DNA from: Clostridiales bacterium UBA5446 | GTDB lineage: Bacteria; Bacillota; Clostridia; Oscillospirales; Oscillospiraceae | Assembly (NCBI GenBank): GCA_002427465.1 | Contig: DIRC01000059.1 | Location: 1 to 32,462, forward strand | Reading direction: 5' to 3' | DNA length: 32,462 nt | Shown: positions 16,388 through 25,340 of the stretch, one piece after another | Layout of the letters: each line of letters begins with the position of its first letter | Position numbering within the stretch: position 1 is the first letter of the stretch | The notes under the pieces: model-generated | What the model was told of the DNA's origin: nothing | What the model saw: only the letters and a program-made list of their open reading frames with translations | Database searches by the model: none | Program-made: the position numbers and the translations under genes

Positions 16388-17553
16388 CAGATATACGACC
16401 GGTCAATCTGTACCTTGGGGCAGGCGTTTTCCCACAGGCTGCATACGGCCGCCTCAAGCCGGGCGGTGATATCCTTTTCGCGCAGGCCGCAGCCAAACGG
16501 CAGAACGGCGTCAAAAATGACGTTGGTGTGGGTCGGCCCCTCAACAATGCGAAAATCGTGTATCGTGATGCGGTCGTCAATGGTCCTGGCGACATTTTCA
16601 AGGGCCTCGCGCATGGCGTTTACCTTGCTGTCGTTGGTGCTGATGGGGTCCATATGGATCACGGCGGTACAGCCGAGTTTTGCGCTCAGTTCGCTTTCAG
16701 CGGTGTCAATTGCGTCATGCAGGGTGAAGATGTCTCCGTCTCCGGGTACCTCGGCGTGCAATGAAATGATGAGCCGGCCCGGGCCGTAGTCATGGACGAT
16801 CAGATCGTGGATATTGATGATTTCGGTGTGGGACAGCACAATTTCATATATGGCATGTACCAGCTCCGGCGCGGGGGGATTGCCCAGCAGGGGGTTTAGC
16901 GTATCTCTCAGCGCGGTAAACCCCGAGTAGGCGATGAAGCAGGCAACGGCCAGACCGCTCCAGCCGTCCACATTGACGTCAAACAGCCGGGCGGCCAGCA
17001 TGGAGAGCAGGACAACGGTCGTTGCGGCGAAGTCGGAGATACTGTCCTTCGCCGTGGCCAGCATGCCGGGGGAATTGATTTTCCCGCCGATGGAACGGTT
17101 ATAGGCGAACATATAAAACTTGACGAGAATCGACATCGCCAGTATCCCCATGGGCAGCAGCCCGGTATCGATGGGAGTGGGGGAAATAATCTGCGCCACA
17201 GCGTTGCGGCCAAGCTCGAAACCGACCACGACTATAATCACGGAGACAATAGCTCCGGAAAGGTATTCGATGCGGCCGTGGCCGAAGGGATGGCCGGCGT
17301 CGGGCGCCGCGGCGGCGAGACGGAAGCCCAGCAGGGTGATGACGGAAGCGCTGGCGTCGGTCAGGTTATTAAAGGCGTCGGCGGTGATGGCAATGGAGCC
17401 GGATAGGATTCCAGCCATATACTTAAATACAAATAAGAGGATGTTGAGAAAAATGCCGAAGAATCCGCAAAGCATGACGTAAGCGCTCCGCACGCGGGCA
17501 TTCGAATAATTTTCTCTGTCTTTTATAAAAATCCGGGTCAGCAGGGTTAACAA
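16387..17553 (-). CDS. Cation diffusion facilitator family metal exporter
   Basis: A CDF-family proton-coupled divalent cation exporter (Zn2+, Fe2+, Mn2+ or Co2+), 388 residues from the start chosen here. Transmembrane helices begin around residue 28. Metal-site motifs are DAFNN in helix 2 (residues 59-63, so Asp with Asn where many zinc transporters have Asp) and DSISD in helix 5. The HPFGHGRIEYLSG loop (88-100) is the usual clostridial form, and the C-terminal cytoplasmic ZT_dimer domain is extended (to 388), with two ferredoxin-like halves. Start: the longest frame begins with ATG 17574, but GGAGG lies inside it (17567-17563), 9 nt before an in-frame TTG at 17553 that gives the typical MLTLLTRIFIKD; the ATG would also lie about 6 nt from the predicted transcription start. 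Metal specificity is unproven. Confidence 0.85.
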   Translation of the reverse strand: MLTLLTRIFIKDRENYSNARVRSAYVMLCGFFGIFLNILLFVFKYMAGILSGSIAITADAFNNLTDASASVITLLGFRLAAAAPDAGHPFGHGRIEYLSGAIVSVIIVVVGFELGRNAVAQIISPTPIDTGLLPMGILAMSILVKFYMFAYNRSIGGKINSPGMLATAKDSISDFAATTVVLLSMLAARLFDVNVDGWSGLAVACFIAYSGFTALRDTLNPLLGNPPAPELVHAIYEIVLSHTEIINIHDLIVHDYGPGRLIISLHAEVPGDGDIFTLHDAIDTAESELSAKLGCTAVIHMDPISTNDSKVNAMREALENVARTIDDRITIHDFRIVEGPTHTNVIFDAVLPFGCGLREKDITARLEAAVCSLWENACPKVQIDRSYI

Positions 17554-17586
17554 CGATATGCACCTCCATATCATGAGTCGAGAGAT

Positions 17587-17595
17587 ATTATAGCA
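17587..17595 (-). promoter_or_regulatory. Extended -10 promoter for the CDF exporter
   Basis: On the minus strand TGC-TATAAT (17595-17587); no good -35 is found at 16-18 nt upstream. It predicts a transcription start near 17580. Confidence 0.55.
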
Positions 17596-17633
17596 CGGAG
17601 ACGGTCAAAACGTTACTGATAATTGAGTGGCTC

Positions 17634-17662
17634 TTGAAATTAATGCAGACATGAATTAAAAT
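17634..17662 (+). promoter_or_regulatory. Sigma-A promoter for the ABC transporter operon
   Basis: TTGAAA (17634-17639), 17-nt spacer, TAAAAT (17657-17662), predicting a start near 17669 and a leader of about 60 nt. Confidence 0.7.
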
Positions 17663-17728
17663 AGGCGCAGACGTCCGCGTTCTCGGATGCCGGGCGGCGC
17701 CGATTAATAGGATTTAGGGGGAAAAACG

Positions 17729-18436
17729 ATGCTGAGAATCGAGCACCTGACCAAACGCTTCGGTGAAAAACGCGCCGTGGATGATTTGACGCTGCACCTG
17801 CGAAAAGGTGAAATATGCGGCTTCATAGGGCATAACGGGGCAGGTAAGACCACGACCATAAGAGCCTGCTGCGGCATACTCGGCTTTGATTCCGGCGAGA
17901 TCTATATAGACGGGAAGTCGATTAAGACCGATCCAATTGCCTGCAAGCGGGAGTTGGCGTATATTCCCGACAATCCGGATCTCTATGAGTTTATGTCCGG
18001 TATCAAATACCTGAACTTCATCGCCGATATTTACGGCGTATCCCAGAATGACAGGCAGGAACGCATACACCAATATGCAGATGAATTTGAGCTGACCGGA
18101 GATTTGGCTCAGCCGGTGAGCGCATACTCCCACGGGATGAAGCAGAAATTGGCGGTAATATCCGCGCTGATCCATTCCCCAAGGCTGATCATCATGGATG
18201 AGCCTTTTGTGGGGCTGGACCCCAAGGCCTCCCATAAGCTGAAGATGATCATGCGCGAGTTGTGCGACAGGGGCGGCGCCATTTTCTTTTCCACCCATAT
18301 CCTGGAGGTGGCGGAAAAGCTCTGCGACCAGGTGGCGATCATCAGAAACGGCAGGCTCATTAAATCCGGCAGCATGGAGGAGGTCAAGGGCGATGAGTCC
18401 CTTGAGTCCGTCTTCCTTGAGCTGGAGGGGGAATAG
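17729..18436 (+). CDS. ABC transporter ATP-binding protein
   Basis: A 235-residue ABC ATPase of the CcmA/NatA-like export class. Walker A is GHNGAGKTT (residues 33-41), the signature is YSHGMKQKL (a SHGMKQ variant of LSGGQ), Walker B is LIIMDEPF followed by the D-loop VGLDP, and the switch His is in STHI. A GGGGGA ribosome binding site lies just before the ATG. The stop is 4 nt before the permease start, so both genes form a transporter. Substrate is unknown; this class moves drugs, lantibiotics, polysaccharide or other molecules outward. Confidence 0.93.
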   Translation: MLRIEHLTKRFGEKRAVDDLTLHLRKGEICGFIGHNGAGKTTTIRACCGILGFDSGEIYIDGKSIKTDPIACKRELAYIPDNPDLYEFMSGIKYLNFIADIYGVSQNDRQERIHQYADEFELTGDLAQPVSAYSHGMKQKLAVISALIHSPRLIIMDEPFVGLDPKASHKLKMIMRELCDRGGAIFFSTHILEVAEKLCDQVAIIRNGRLIKSGSMEEVKGDESLESVFLELEGE

Positions 18437-18440
18437 CGCC

Positions 18441-20042
18441 ATGTTCAAAGCATTGATAAAAACCCGTTTAAATGCCTTGTATGCAAGCTGGTTCCGCGCC
18501 TCCAGGCGGCAAAAGAAAAAAGGGCCGCTGTTGAAGCTGTTGATCGGCCTGTTTGCCCTCTATGTGATCGGCTGCTTTTTCTTTATGTTCGGCGGTATGT
18601 TCAGCGCCTTATGCAGGCCGCTGGTGTCCTTTGGCCTTGGCTGGCTGTATTTTGCCCTGGCCGCCATAATGTCCGTTACCCTCTGCTTCATCGGCAGCGT
18701 TTTCACTGCCCAGCAGCAGCTTTTTTCCGCCAGGGACAACGATCTTCTGCTGGCCATGCCGATTCCGCCGGCTTACATCCTCGGCTCGCGCATGATCATG
18801 CTTCTTGTGCTCAATTTTCTGATGGGGCTGCTGGTGATTGCGCCCGCGGGCGTGGTTTACTGCATGAATTTTACCCCAAGCGCTGCCGGCGTTGCCGTTT
18901 TCATTGTCTGCGCGCTTTTTCTCCCGCTGATCCCCATGACCATGTCCTGCCTCTTTGGCTGGCTGCTGGCGTTGATTATTGACCGGATACGCAATAAATC
19001 CCTGGTGACAACGGTTTTTTCCCTTGCCTTTCTGGCCGCGTATTTTTACCTTTTCAGCAACATGAACAGCTATATCGCCGCTATGGTTCAGTCCGGCGCT
19101 CAGGTTGCCCAGGCGATTAAAAGCGCGGTTTATCCGGCCTATGCCTTCGGCGCGGCCATTATGGACGGGGATCTGATGCAGCTTGCTGGCTTTTTGCTCT
19201 GCTGCCTGCTCCCCTTCGGGGCGTTATACGTGATTTTGACCCGGGGCTTTGTGCGCATCGTCTCGTCGCACCGGGGCGCCGCCAAGATCAAGTACCGCCA
19301 GCGGGCGCTCCGGGTCGGCTCCGCCGGATCGGCGCTGCTGAAAAAGGAACTGATGCACTTCGGTTCAAACGGTATGTATATTCTGAACGCGGCCCTCGGC
19401 AGCGTGTTCACACTGGCAGCGGCGGTGGCGATCATCATCTATCGGGACTTTCCTCAGACGATTCTTGCCCAGGCCCCTAAGCTTATTCCCTATACCGGGC
19501 CGCTTGCGGCGGCGGTGCTTTGCCTGCTTGGCGCAACGGATATCATATCCGCGCCGTCGATCTCCCTGGAAGGGAAAAACCTGTGGATAGCCCAATCGCT
19601 TCCGGTATCAGGGGGCAGAGTGCTGATGGCCAAGGCGTATATGCATATCGCCGTTGCCCTGCCGCCCGTGATTATCGCAGAGGCGGCCGTGATTTTCATG
19701 CTGAGGCCGGCGTTTTTGGCCGCCCTGGGCATTCTAGCCGCACCGGCTGCCATGACGGTTTTTTGTGCGCTTCTGGGCGTTGTGGTCAATCTGCACTTTC
19801 CGAAATTCGATTTTATTAGCGAGACTGCCGTAGTTAAGCAGAGCATGAGCGTCCTGATCTCCATGTTCGCCTCAATGGGAGCTGTGATCCTTCCGGCGAT
19901 GCTCTATATCTGGCTGCTAAAAGAAATACTTTCCGGGGACGTGTTCATACTGATTTTCACAGCCGTGCTGGTTTTGGCCTGCGCTGTCATGATCCGATAT
20001 CTCCACAACGGCGGCGCCCGCCGCTTTGCCGATCTGCCGTAA
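18441..20042 (+). CDS. ABC transporter permease (putative exporter subunit)
   Basis: A 533-residue integral membrane protein with about ten to twelve hydrophobic segments, matching the large ABC-2-like putative permeases of Firmicutes found next to a single ATPase. A basic N-terminal segment (SRRQKKKG) precedes the first helix. The ATG at 18441, 4 nt after the ATPase stop, is preferred to the longer frame that overlaps the ATPase gene, because GAGGGGGA at 18425-18432 is correctly spaced. No substrate-binding protein or periplasmic domain is encoded, which favours export. Substrate cannot be predicted. Confidence 0.85.
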   Translation: MFKALIKTRLNALYASWFRASRRQKKKGPLLKLLIGLFALYVIGCFFFMFGGMFSALCRPLVSFGLGWLYFALAAIMSVTLCFIGSVFTAQQQLFSARDNDLLLAMPIPPAYILGSRMIMLLVLNFLMGLLVIAPAGVVYCMNFTPSAAGVAVFIVCALFLPLIPMTMSCLFGWLLALIIDRIRNKSLVTTVFSLAFLAAYFYLFSNMNSYIAAMVQSGAQVAQAIKSAVYPAYAFGAAIMDGDLMQLAGFLLCCLLPFGALYVILTRGFVRIVSSHRGAAKIKYRQRALRVGSAGSALLKKELMHFGSNGMYILNAALGSVFTLAAAVAIIIYRDFPQTILAQAPKLIPYTGPLAAAVLCLLGATDIISAPSISLEGKNLWIAQSLPVSGGRVLMAKAYMHIAVALPPVIIAEAAVIFMLRPAFLAALGILAAPAAMTVFCALLGVVVNLHFPKFDFISETAVVKQSMSVLISMFASMGAVILPAMLYIWLLKEILSGDVFILIFTAVLVLACAVMIRYLHNGGARRFADLP

Positions 20043-20054
20043 CAGGAAAGCGAA

Positions 20055-20086
20055 CCGCCCCGCCTTTCGGCGGGGCGGCTTTTTTA
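20055..20086 (+). terminator. Intrinsic terminator after the ABC operon
   Basis: CCGCCCCGCC (20055-20064), loop TTTC, GGCGGGGCGG (20069-20078), then CTTTTTTA. Strong on the plus strand; on the minus strand (end of the arg operon) the tail is only partly T-rich (TTCGCTTTCC). Confidence 0.9.
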
Positions 20087-20089
20087 TAC

Positions 20090-21073
20090 TCACAGGGTTG
20101 CGGCCATCAGGGCTTTTATTGTGTGCATCCTGTTTTCCGCCTGGTCGAACACGATTGAGCGGGGTCCTTCAAAAACCTGGTCGGTGACCTCCAGGGCGTC
20201 CAGGCCGAAGCGTTGGCCGACAGCCCTGCCGATGGCGGTTTTGTGGTCGTGGAAAGCGGGCAAGCAATGCATGAAAAGGGCTTTTTCCCCGGCGGCGTCC
20301 ATCAGGGCTTCGTTGACCTGATAGGGCAGCAGCGCCTTAATGCGGCTTTCCCAGGCTTCCGGCGGCTCGCCCATGCTGACCCAGATGTCGGTATAGACCA
20401 CATCCGCGTTTTTGACGGCTGCTGCGGGCTCCGTAATGAATTCCAGCTTTGCGCCGGTGGCGCCGGCGATTTTCCGGCATGTTTCGATATGCGCCGAACC
20501 CGGAAAGAAAGCCTCGGGCGCACAGGCGACAAAATGCAGCCCCATTTTGGCGCAGCCGGCCATGAGCGAGTTGCCCATGTTGTAGCGGGCGTCGCCCATG
20601 TAGACCAGCTTCGTCCCGGCCAGCTCTCCCCGATGCTCCCGGATGGTGAGAAAATCCGCCAGCACCTGAGTGGGATGGGATTCATTGGTGAGGCCGTTCC
20701 ATACCGGGACGCCTGCGTGCGCGGCCAGTTCCTCCACGATTTCCTGACCGAAGCCGCGGTATTCGATGCCATCAAACAGGCGGCCCAGCACCCGGGCGGT
20801 GTCGGCAATACTCTCCTTTTCCCCGATTTGGGAGCCGGCGGGATCCAGATATGTGACGCCGATGCCCAGATCGCGGGCGGCAACCTCAAAGCTGCACCTG
20901 GTGCGCGTGCTGGTCTTTTCGAAAATCAGGGCGATGTTTTTGCCGCGAAATCCGTCGTGGGGGACGCCGTCCTCTTTTTCCTTTTTCAGGCTTGCCGCCA
21001 AGTCGAGAAGATAACGGATTTCTTCGGGTGTGAAATCCAGAATCTTTAAAAAATTCCTGCCCTTTAAATTCAT
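20090..21073 (-). CDS. argF: Ornithine carbamoyltransferase
   Basis: A 327-residue enzyme that joins ornithine and carbamoyl phosphate to give citrulline in arginine synthesis; trimeric and cytosolic. Carbamoyl-phosphate binding STRTR is at 55-59, HPTQ at 133-136, the ornithine loop SMGEP at 233-237 and the catalytic HCLP at 269-272. The ATG at 21073 is used because AGGAGGCC sits just upstream; a longer frame to 21160 would run into argD and has no ribosome binding site. It is last in the arg operon, 43 nt after argD. As the rest of the operon is biosynthetic, the anabolic ArgF role is favoured over catabolic ArcB. Confidence 0.97.
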   Translation of the reverse strand: MNLKGRNFLKILDFTPEEIRYLLDLAASLKKEKEDGVPHDGFRGKNIALIFEKTSTRTRCSFEVAARDLGIGVTYLDPAGSQIGEKESIADTARVLGRLFDGIEYRGFGQEIVEELAAHAGVPVWNGLTNESHPTQVLADFLTIREHRGELAGTKLVYMGDARYNMGNSLMAGCAKMGLHFVACAPEAFFPGSAHIETCRKIAGATGAKLEFITEPAAAVKNADVVYTDIWVSMGEPPEAWESRIKALLPYQVNEALMDAAGEKALFMHCLPAFHDHKTAIGRAVGQRFGLDALEVTDQVFEGPRSIVFDQAENRMHTIKALMAATL

Positions 21074-21116
21074 ATTGGCCTCCTTTGTTTCGATGCGCCT
21101 AACGTGGCTTTTATTT

Positions 21117-22283
21117 TCAGCCGGCGCAGGCCTCCAGAATGACGGAAACAGCCTTTTCAAGCAGCGGCATGGGAATATTCAGAGCGGGCAGCAGCCGCAC
21201 CTTGTTCTTGGCTTTCAGGATCAGCACGCCCCTTTCCATACAGGCGGCGATGACCTCCCCCGCGGGCTTTTCCGTTTCGATGCCCAGCATCAGCCCCAGT
21301 CCGGTGATGCTCCTGATGCCGGGAGCGCCGGAGAGGGCGCCGACAACGTAGTCCGACTTTAACCGCACATCCTCCAAAAGCGCGTCGTCAATGCGCGAAA
21401 GGATTGAAAGGGCGCCGGCGCAGCATACGGGATTGCCGCCGAAGGTGGAGCCGTGGGTTCCGGCGGTCAGCACGCGCTCCGTTTTCCCGCCGAACAGGGT
21501 TGCGCCCAGGGGCAGTCCGCCGCCAAGGCCCTTGGCCGTGGTCACAATGTCGGGACTCATGCCGTAATGAAGATAGCCGTAGAGCTTTCCCGTCCGCCCG
21601 TTTCCGCTCTGGATCTCGTCGCATAGGAGCAGAATGTCCCGCCGGGCGGCAATATCCGCCATGGCCGAGGTAAATTCCGGCGTCAGCGGGAGAACCCCGC
21701 CCTCGCCCTGCACCGGCTCAAACAGGATTGCCGCGATGTCGGGGGTGCTCTCCACAAGATTGGCCAGAGCCTGCGCGTCGTTGGCGGGCGTATGGACAAA
21801 GCCCGCCGTCAGGGGCTCGAAATCATGGTGGTATTCCGACTGGCCCGTGGCGGCCAGGGTCGTGATCGTCCTGCCGTGGAAACTGTTTTGGAGGGTGACG
21901 ATAATATGGCGGTCTTTGCCGTATTTATCCGCGGCATATTTTCTGGCGGCCTTTATGGCGCACTCGTTGGCCTCGGCCCCGGAATTGCTGAAAAAGACCT
22001 TTTTCATGCCCGTGCGCAGGCACAGCATCTGAGCCAGCAGGGCGGCCGGCCCGGTATAATAAAGATTTGAAGCGTGCTGCAGCATGCCAAGCTGCTCCGT
22101 TACGGCGGAAATCCATTCCCCGTCCGCCAGACCGAAGGTGTTGACGGCGATGCCGGAGACGAGATCAATGTATTCCCGGCCGCTCTCGTCCCAGACGATG
22201 GAGCCCTTGCCCTTCGTCAGCGTCAGGGGAAACCGGGCGTAGGCGCCCGCGATATATTTATTGTCGATCTCCTGAATTTTCAT
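21117..22283 (-). CDS. argD: Acetylornithine aminotransferase
   Basis: A 388-residue class III PLP aminotransferase converting N-acetylglutamate semialdehyde plus glutamate to N2-acetylornithine. Phosphate-binding NSGAEANE is at 100-107, the pyridine-ring Asp is in LCDEIQSGNGRTG (Asp222), and the Schiff-base lysine is Lys251 in TTAKGLGGG. The family hallmark VSGIAVNTFG is at 42-51. The start overlaps the argB stop by 4 nt (ATGA), which implies coupled translation. Family members often also act on succinyl-diaminopimelate semialdehyde, but the context favours arginine. Confidence 0.96.
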   Translation of the reverse strand: MKIQEIDNKYIAGAYARFPLTLTKGKGSIVWDESGREYIDLVSGIAVNTFGLADGEWISAVTEQLGMLQHASNLYYTGPAALLAQMLCLRTGMKKVFFSNSGAEANECAIKAARKYAADKYGKDRHIIVTLQNSFHGRTITTLAATGQSEYHHDFEPLTAGFVHTPANDAQALANLVESTPDIAAILFEPVQGEGGVLPLTPEFTSAMADIAARRDILLLCDEIQSGNGRTGKLYGYLHYGMSPDIVTTAKGLGGGLPLGATLFGGKTERVLTAGTHGSTFGGNPVCCAGALSILSRIDDALLEDVRLKSDYVVGALSGAPGIRSITGLGLMLGIETEKPAGEVIAACMERGVLILKAKNKVRLLPALNIPMPLLEKAVSVILEACAG

Positions 22284-23149
22284 GTCGTCTCCTCAACAAC
22301 CATTGTGCCGGAACCTTCGTCCGTGAGCATTTCCACCAGGATGGAATGGGGTACGCGGCCATCCAGAATAAAAACCCGTTTCACGCCGCACAAAATGGCA
22401 TCGACACAGCTTTCTACCTTGGGGATCATGCCGCCGGAGACAACGCCGCCGCGGATCAGCTCGTATGCGCCCGGGATGTCCACCTCGGGGATCAGGGAGG
22501 CGGGATCGTCTTCGTTTTCCAGAATCCCGGCAATGTCCGTCATGGCGATCAGGCATTCCGCCCCGATTGCCCCGGAGATGCGCGCCGCGGCGGAATCTGC
22601 GTTAATGTTGTATACGTTGCCCGCCTCGTCGCAGCCCACGGAGGAAATGACGGGGATATAGCCCTTTTCCAGCAGGTCGGTGATGGGCTGGACGTTGACC
22701 GCAGTAATTTCACCCACAAAGCCGAGGGCTTCGTTCTTGGGCTTTGCCAGCATGAGACGGCCGTCGATTCCCGACAGGCCTATAGCCTTGCCTCCCGTCA
22801 TTTCCAGAAGATTCACCAGGCTCTTATTCACCTTTCCGGCCAGAACCATCTGGACGACTTCGGCCGTTTCCTTGTCCGTAACCCGCAGGCCGTCCACAAA
22901 ATTTGTGGGATGGCCCAATCTTTCCAGCATTTCCGTGATCTCCGGGCCGCCGCCATGGATCAGCACCACCTTGACGCCGACCAGAGACAGCAGGACGATA
23001 TCCTCCATGACCTGAGCCTTCAGGCTATCGCTGATCATGGCGTTGCCGCCGTACTTAATGACGACGATTTTATTCCAGTATTTTTGGATATAAGGCAGCG
23101 CCTGCACAAGCACCCGCGCCCGCTGTTCTTTTGAAATATTTCCGTCCAT
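22280..23149 (-). CDS. argB: Acetylglutamate kinase
   Basis: A 289-residue amino-acid kinase that phosphorylates N-acetylglutamate, usually the second step and, in organisms with the ArgJ cycle, often the arginine-inhibited one. It shows IVVIKYGGNAM (28-38), HGGGPEIT for substrate binding, and the C-terminal motifs near MTDIAGILENEDDPAS. An N-terminal helix of the type that forms hexamers and senses arginine is present (ISKEQRARVLVQALPYIQKY), so feedback inhibition is plausible. AGGAGG at 23160-23155 supports ATG 23149; the longer frame to 23191 overlaps argJ. Confidence 0.96.
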   Translation of the reverse strand: MDGNISKEQRARVLVQALPYIQKYWNKIVVIKYGGNAMISDSLKAQVMEDIVLLSLVGVKVVLIHGGGPEITEMLERLGHPTNFVDGLRVTDKETAEVVQMVLAGKVNKSLVNLLEMTGGKAIGLSGIDGRLMLAKPKNEALGFVGEITAVNVQPITDLLEKGYIPVISSVGCDEAGNVYNINADSAAARISGAIGAECLIAMTDIAGILENEDDPASLIPEVDIPGAYELIRGGVVSGGMIPKVESCVDAILCGVKRVFILDGRVPHSILVEMLTDEGSGTMVVEETT

Positions 23150-23159
23150 AGCGGCCTCC

Positions 23160-24380
23160 TCAGGTTCTGTAATCGCCGTTGATCCTGACATAATCGTAAG
23201 TCAGGTCGCAGCCCCAGGCTATGGCCTCCGCGCCGCCGCCGCCCAGGGAAACAAGTATGTCGATCTCCTTTTCCAGGAGGATTTCCTTGGCCTTCTCCTC
23301 TGAGAACGGCAGTCCCGCCCCGCCCCGGCAGACTTGGATTCTTCCCTTTGCCGAGCGGAAAGCCACGTCAACCTTTGCAAGGTCAATCTGCGCGCCGGAA
23401 TAGCCGATGGCGCAAAGCACCCGGCCCCAGTTGGCGTCTGCGCCGAACATGGCGGCTTTCAGGAGGCTGGAGCAGACCACAGCCTTTGCGGCGGTTCTTG
23501 CCGTATCCTCATCCTTCGCGCCGGAAACTGTGCATTCCAGGCGCTTTGTCGCGCCCTCGCCGTCTGCGGCAATGGCCCGGCAGAGGTGGACGGTCACAGT
23601 GTTCAGGGCCTTCATAAATTCCGCGAAGTCCGGGCCGTCCCCGGTGATTTCCGGGTTTCCGGCCAGACCGTTGGCCAGGATAGACACCATGTCGTTGGTG
23701 GAGGTATCGCCGTCTATGCTGACCATGTTGAAGGATTTCCGCACGTCCGAGGACAGGGCCTTTTGCAGCATGGCCGGGCTTATGGCGGCGTCGGTGGTCA
23801 GGAATACAAGCATGGTGGCCATATCCGGGTGGATCATGCCGGAGCCTTTGGCAATTCCCCCAATGCGGCAGGGCACGCCGCCCAGGGTGAAGCTGAGGGC
23901 AATTTCCTTTTTTACCGTGTCCGTGGTCATGATGGCCTCGCACGCGTTATCGCAGTTTTCGGGACTGTCTCCCAGGGCGGCGGCAAGGCCGGGAATGCCG
24001 GAGGCGATCGGTTCCAGCTCAAGAGGCTGGCCGATGACGCCGGTGGAGGCGACGATCACGTCGCGGGGGTCTATCCCCAACTCGGCCCCAAGAAGTACGC
24101 AGGTCTTTTCGGCGATATCGACGCCGTCGGCGTTGCAGGTGTTGGCATTGCCGCTGTTGCAGATGACCGCTCTGGCAAAACCGTTATTCAGGTTTGATTT
24201 CGTGACGATCAGGGGCGCGCCTTTTACCAAATTTGTGGTATACACCGCGGCGGCGGCGGCGGGAGCCTCGCTCCAGATCAGGGCGAGATCCCGCTTCTGC
24301 CTGTTTTTCCGAATGCCGCAGTGAATGCCGGCGGCCTTGAAGCCCTTGGGCGCGCATACGCCGCCTTTTATAATCTCCAT
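23160..24380 (-). CDS. argJ: Bifunctional ornithine acetyltransferase/N-acetylglutamate synthase
   Basis: A 406-residue ArgJ of the Ntn-hydrolase-like DmpA/ArgJ fold. It moves the acetyl group from acetylornithine to glutamate, closing the cyclic pathway, and in many species also uses acetyl-CoA. The self-cleavage site and nucleophile Thr189 lie in KGSGMIHPDMATM (178-190); the oxyanion region is ASTGVIGQ (111-118), and ICNSGNANTC (73-82) is conserved. The protein is expected to cleave into alpha (1-188) and beta (189-406) chains. Its presence explains the lack of argA and argE. AAGGAG upstream overlaps the argC stop, and the ATG is 12 nt after it. Confidence 0.97.
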   Translation of the reverse strand: MEIIKGGVCAPKGFKAAGIHCGIRKNRQKRDLALIWSEAPAAAAAVYTTNLVKGAPLIVTKSNLNNGFARAVICNSGNANTCNADGVDIAEKTCVLLGAELGIDPRDVIVASTGVIGQPLELEPIASGIPGLAAALGDSPENCDNACEAIMTTDTVKKEIALSFTLGGVPCRIGGIAKGSGMIHPDMATMLVFLTTDAAISPAMLQKALSSDVRKSFNMVSIDGDTSTNDMVSILANGLAGNPEITGDGPDFAEFMKALNTVTVHLCRAIAADGEGATKRLECTVSGAKDEDTARTAAKAVVCSSLLKAAMFGADANWGRVLCAIGYSGAQIDLAKVDVAFRSAKGRIQVCRGGAGLPFSEEKAKEILLEKEIDILVSLGGGGAEAIAWGCDLTYDYVRINGDYRT

Positions 24381-24392
24381 ATTGAAAACTCC

Positions 24393-25322
24393 TTATTGGA
24401 TCAGGCCTGTGGTCTCGTCTTCGCCCAGCATAATGTTAAGGCATTGGACGGCGGCGCCGGAGGCGCCCTTGCCCAGGTTATCAAAGCGGGAGATGAGCAG
24501 AATCCGCTCGCCTCCGCCCTGGGCGGTTACCTGCATCACATCGGTGCCGGAAAGGGCGTTTGCCGGAATAAACCCGTCTTCAGACAGGGTTTCAGCGTAT
24601 CTGACCAGGGGGCCGGCGTACTTTGCCCGGTAAATTTCTTTTATAGCGGCCAGATCAGCTCCACGGGAAAGCTGGCTTTTGTGCAGCGGCACGGTAACGA
24701 CCATCCCGCTGTAAAAATCCGCGACTATGGGGCAGAAGACCGGGGCATGGGCAAGATCGGGTATGGCCGTCATCTCCGGCAGATGCTTATGCACCTGCGC
24801 CAGCCCGTATTGGCGGGGCGCGCCAAGGGATTCCGGCCGTGGGCAACTTTCGTATTGGGATATCATATCCTTTCCGCCGCCGCTGTAGCCGGTAATGGAA
24901 TGGCAGGTGAGCAGGGCGGTTTTCGGCAGGACGCCGGCTTCCACGAGAGGGTAGACCAGGGCGATGAAGCCGCCGGCATGGCAGCCCGGGGAAGCTACCC
25001 GCCCGCCCCGGGCAATGCTTTGCCGAAAATCCGGTGAAAGCTCGGGAAAGCCATAGGCCCAGCCGGGGGCCGTGCGATGGGCGGTGGAGGCGTCGATCAC
25101 CCGGACCGCGGGGTTTTCGATCATGCCGACGGCCTCAACGGCCGCTCCGTCTGGCAGGCAGAGGATGGCGATATCGCAGCAGTTTAATGCCCTCCTGCGG
25201 CTTTCGGCGTTTTTCCGCTCCGATTCCGGCAGGGTGGCCAGGGTAAGCCCCTTCCGCCCTGCAAGCCGCTCATGTATCCTCAGGCCGGTTGTACCGGCGC
25301 TGCCGTCAATAAAAACTGTCAT
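24393..25322 (-). CDS. argC: N-acetyl-gamma-glutamyl-phosphate reductase, type 2 (short form)
   Basis: A 309-residue NADPH-dependent reductase that makes N-acetylglutamate semialdehyde. It matches the short type 2 ArgC group: start MTVFIDGSAGTTGLRIHERL, a compact nucleotide domain, catalytic Cys114 in SPGCHAGG, and DASTAHR and GFPEL motifs. The usual type 1 enzyme is nearer 345 residues and has a GASGYTG start. ATG 25322 is chosen because GGAGG lies 5 nt before it; an ATG at 25334 overlaps that GGAGG. It is 18 nt after argH. Confidence 0.93.
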   Translation of the reverse strand: MTVFIDGSAGTTGLRIHERLAGRKGLTLATLPESERKNAESRRRALNCCDIAILCLPDGAAVEAVGMIENPAVRVIDASTAHRTAPGWAYGFPELSPDFRQSIARGGRVASPGCHAGGFIALVYPLVEAGVLPKTALLTCHSITGYSGGGKDMISQYESCPRPESLGAPRQYGLAQVHKHLPEMTAIPDLAHAPVFCPIVADFYSGMVVTVPLHKSQLSRGADLAAIKEIYRAKYAGPLVRYAETLSEDGFIPANALSGTDVMQVTAQGGGERILLISRFDNLGKGASGAAVQCLNIMLGEDETTGLIQ

Positions 25323-25340
25323 ACCGGCCTCCATTCTTGT

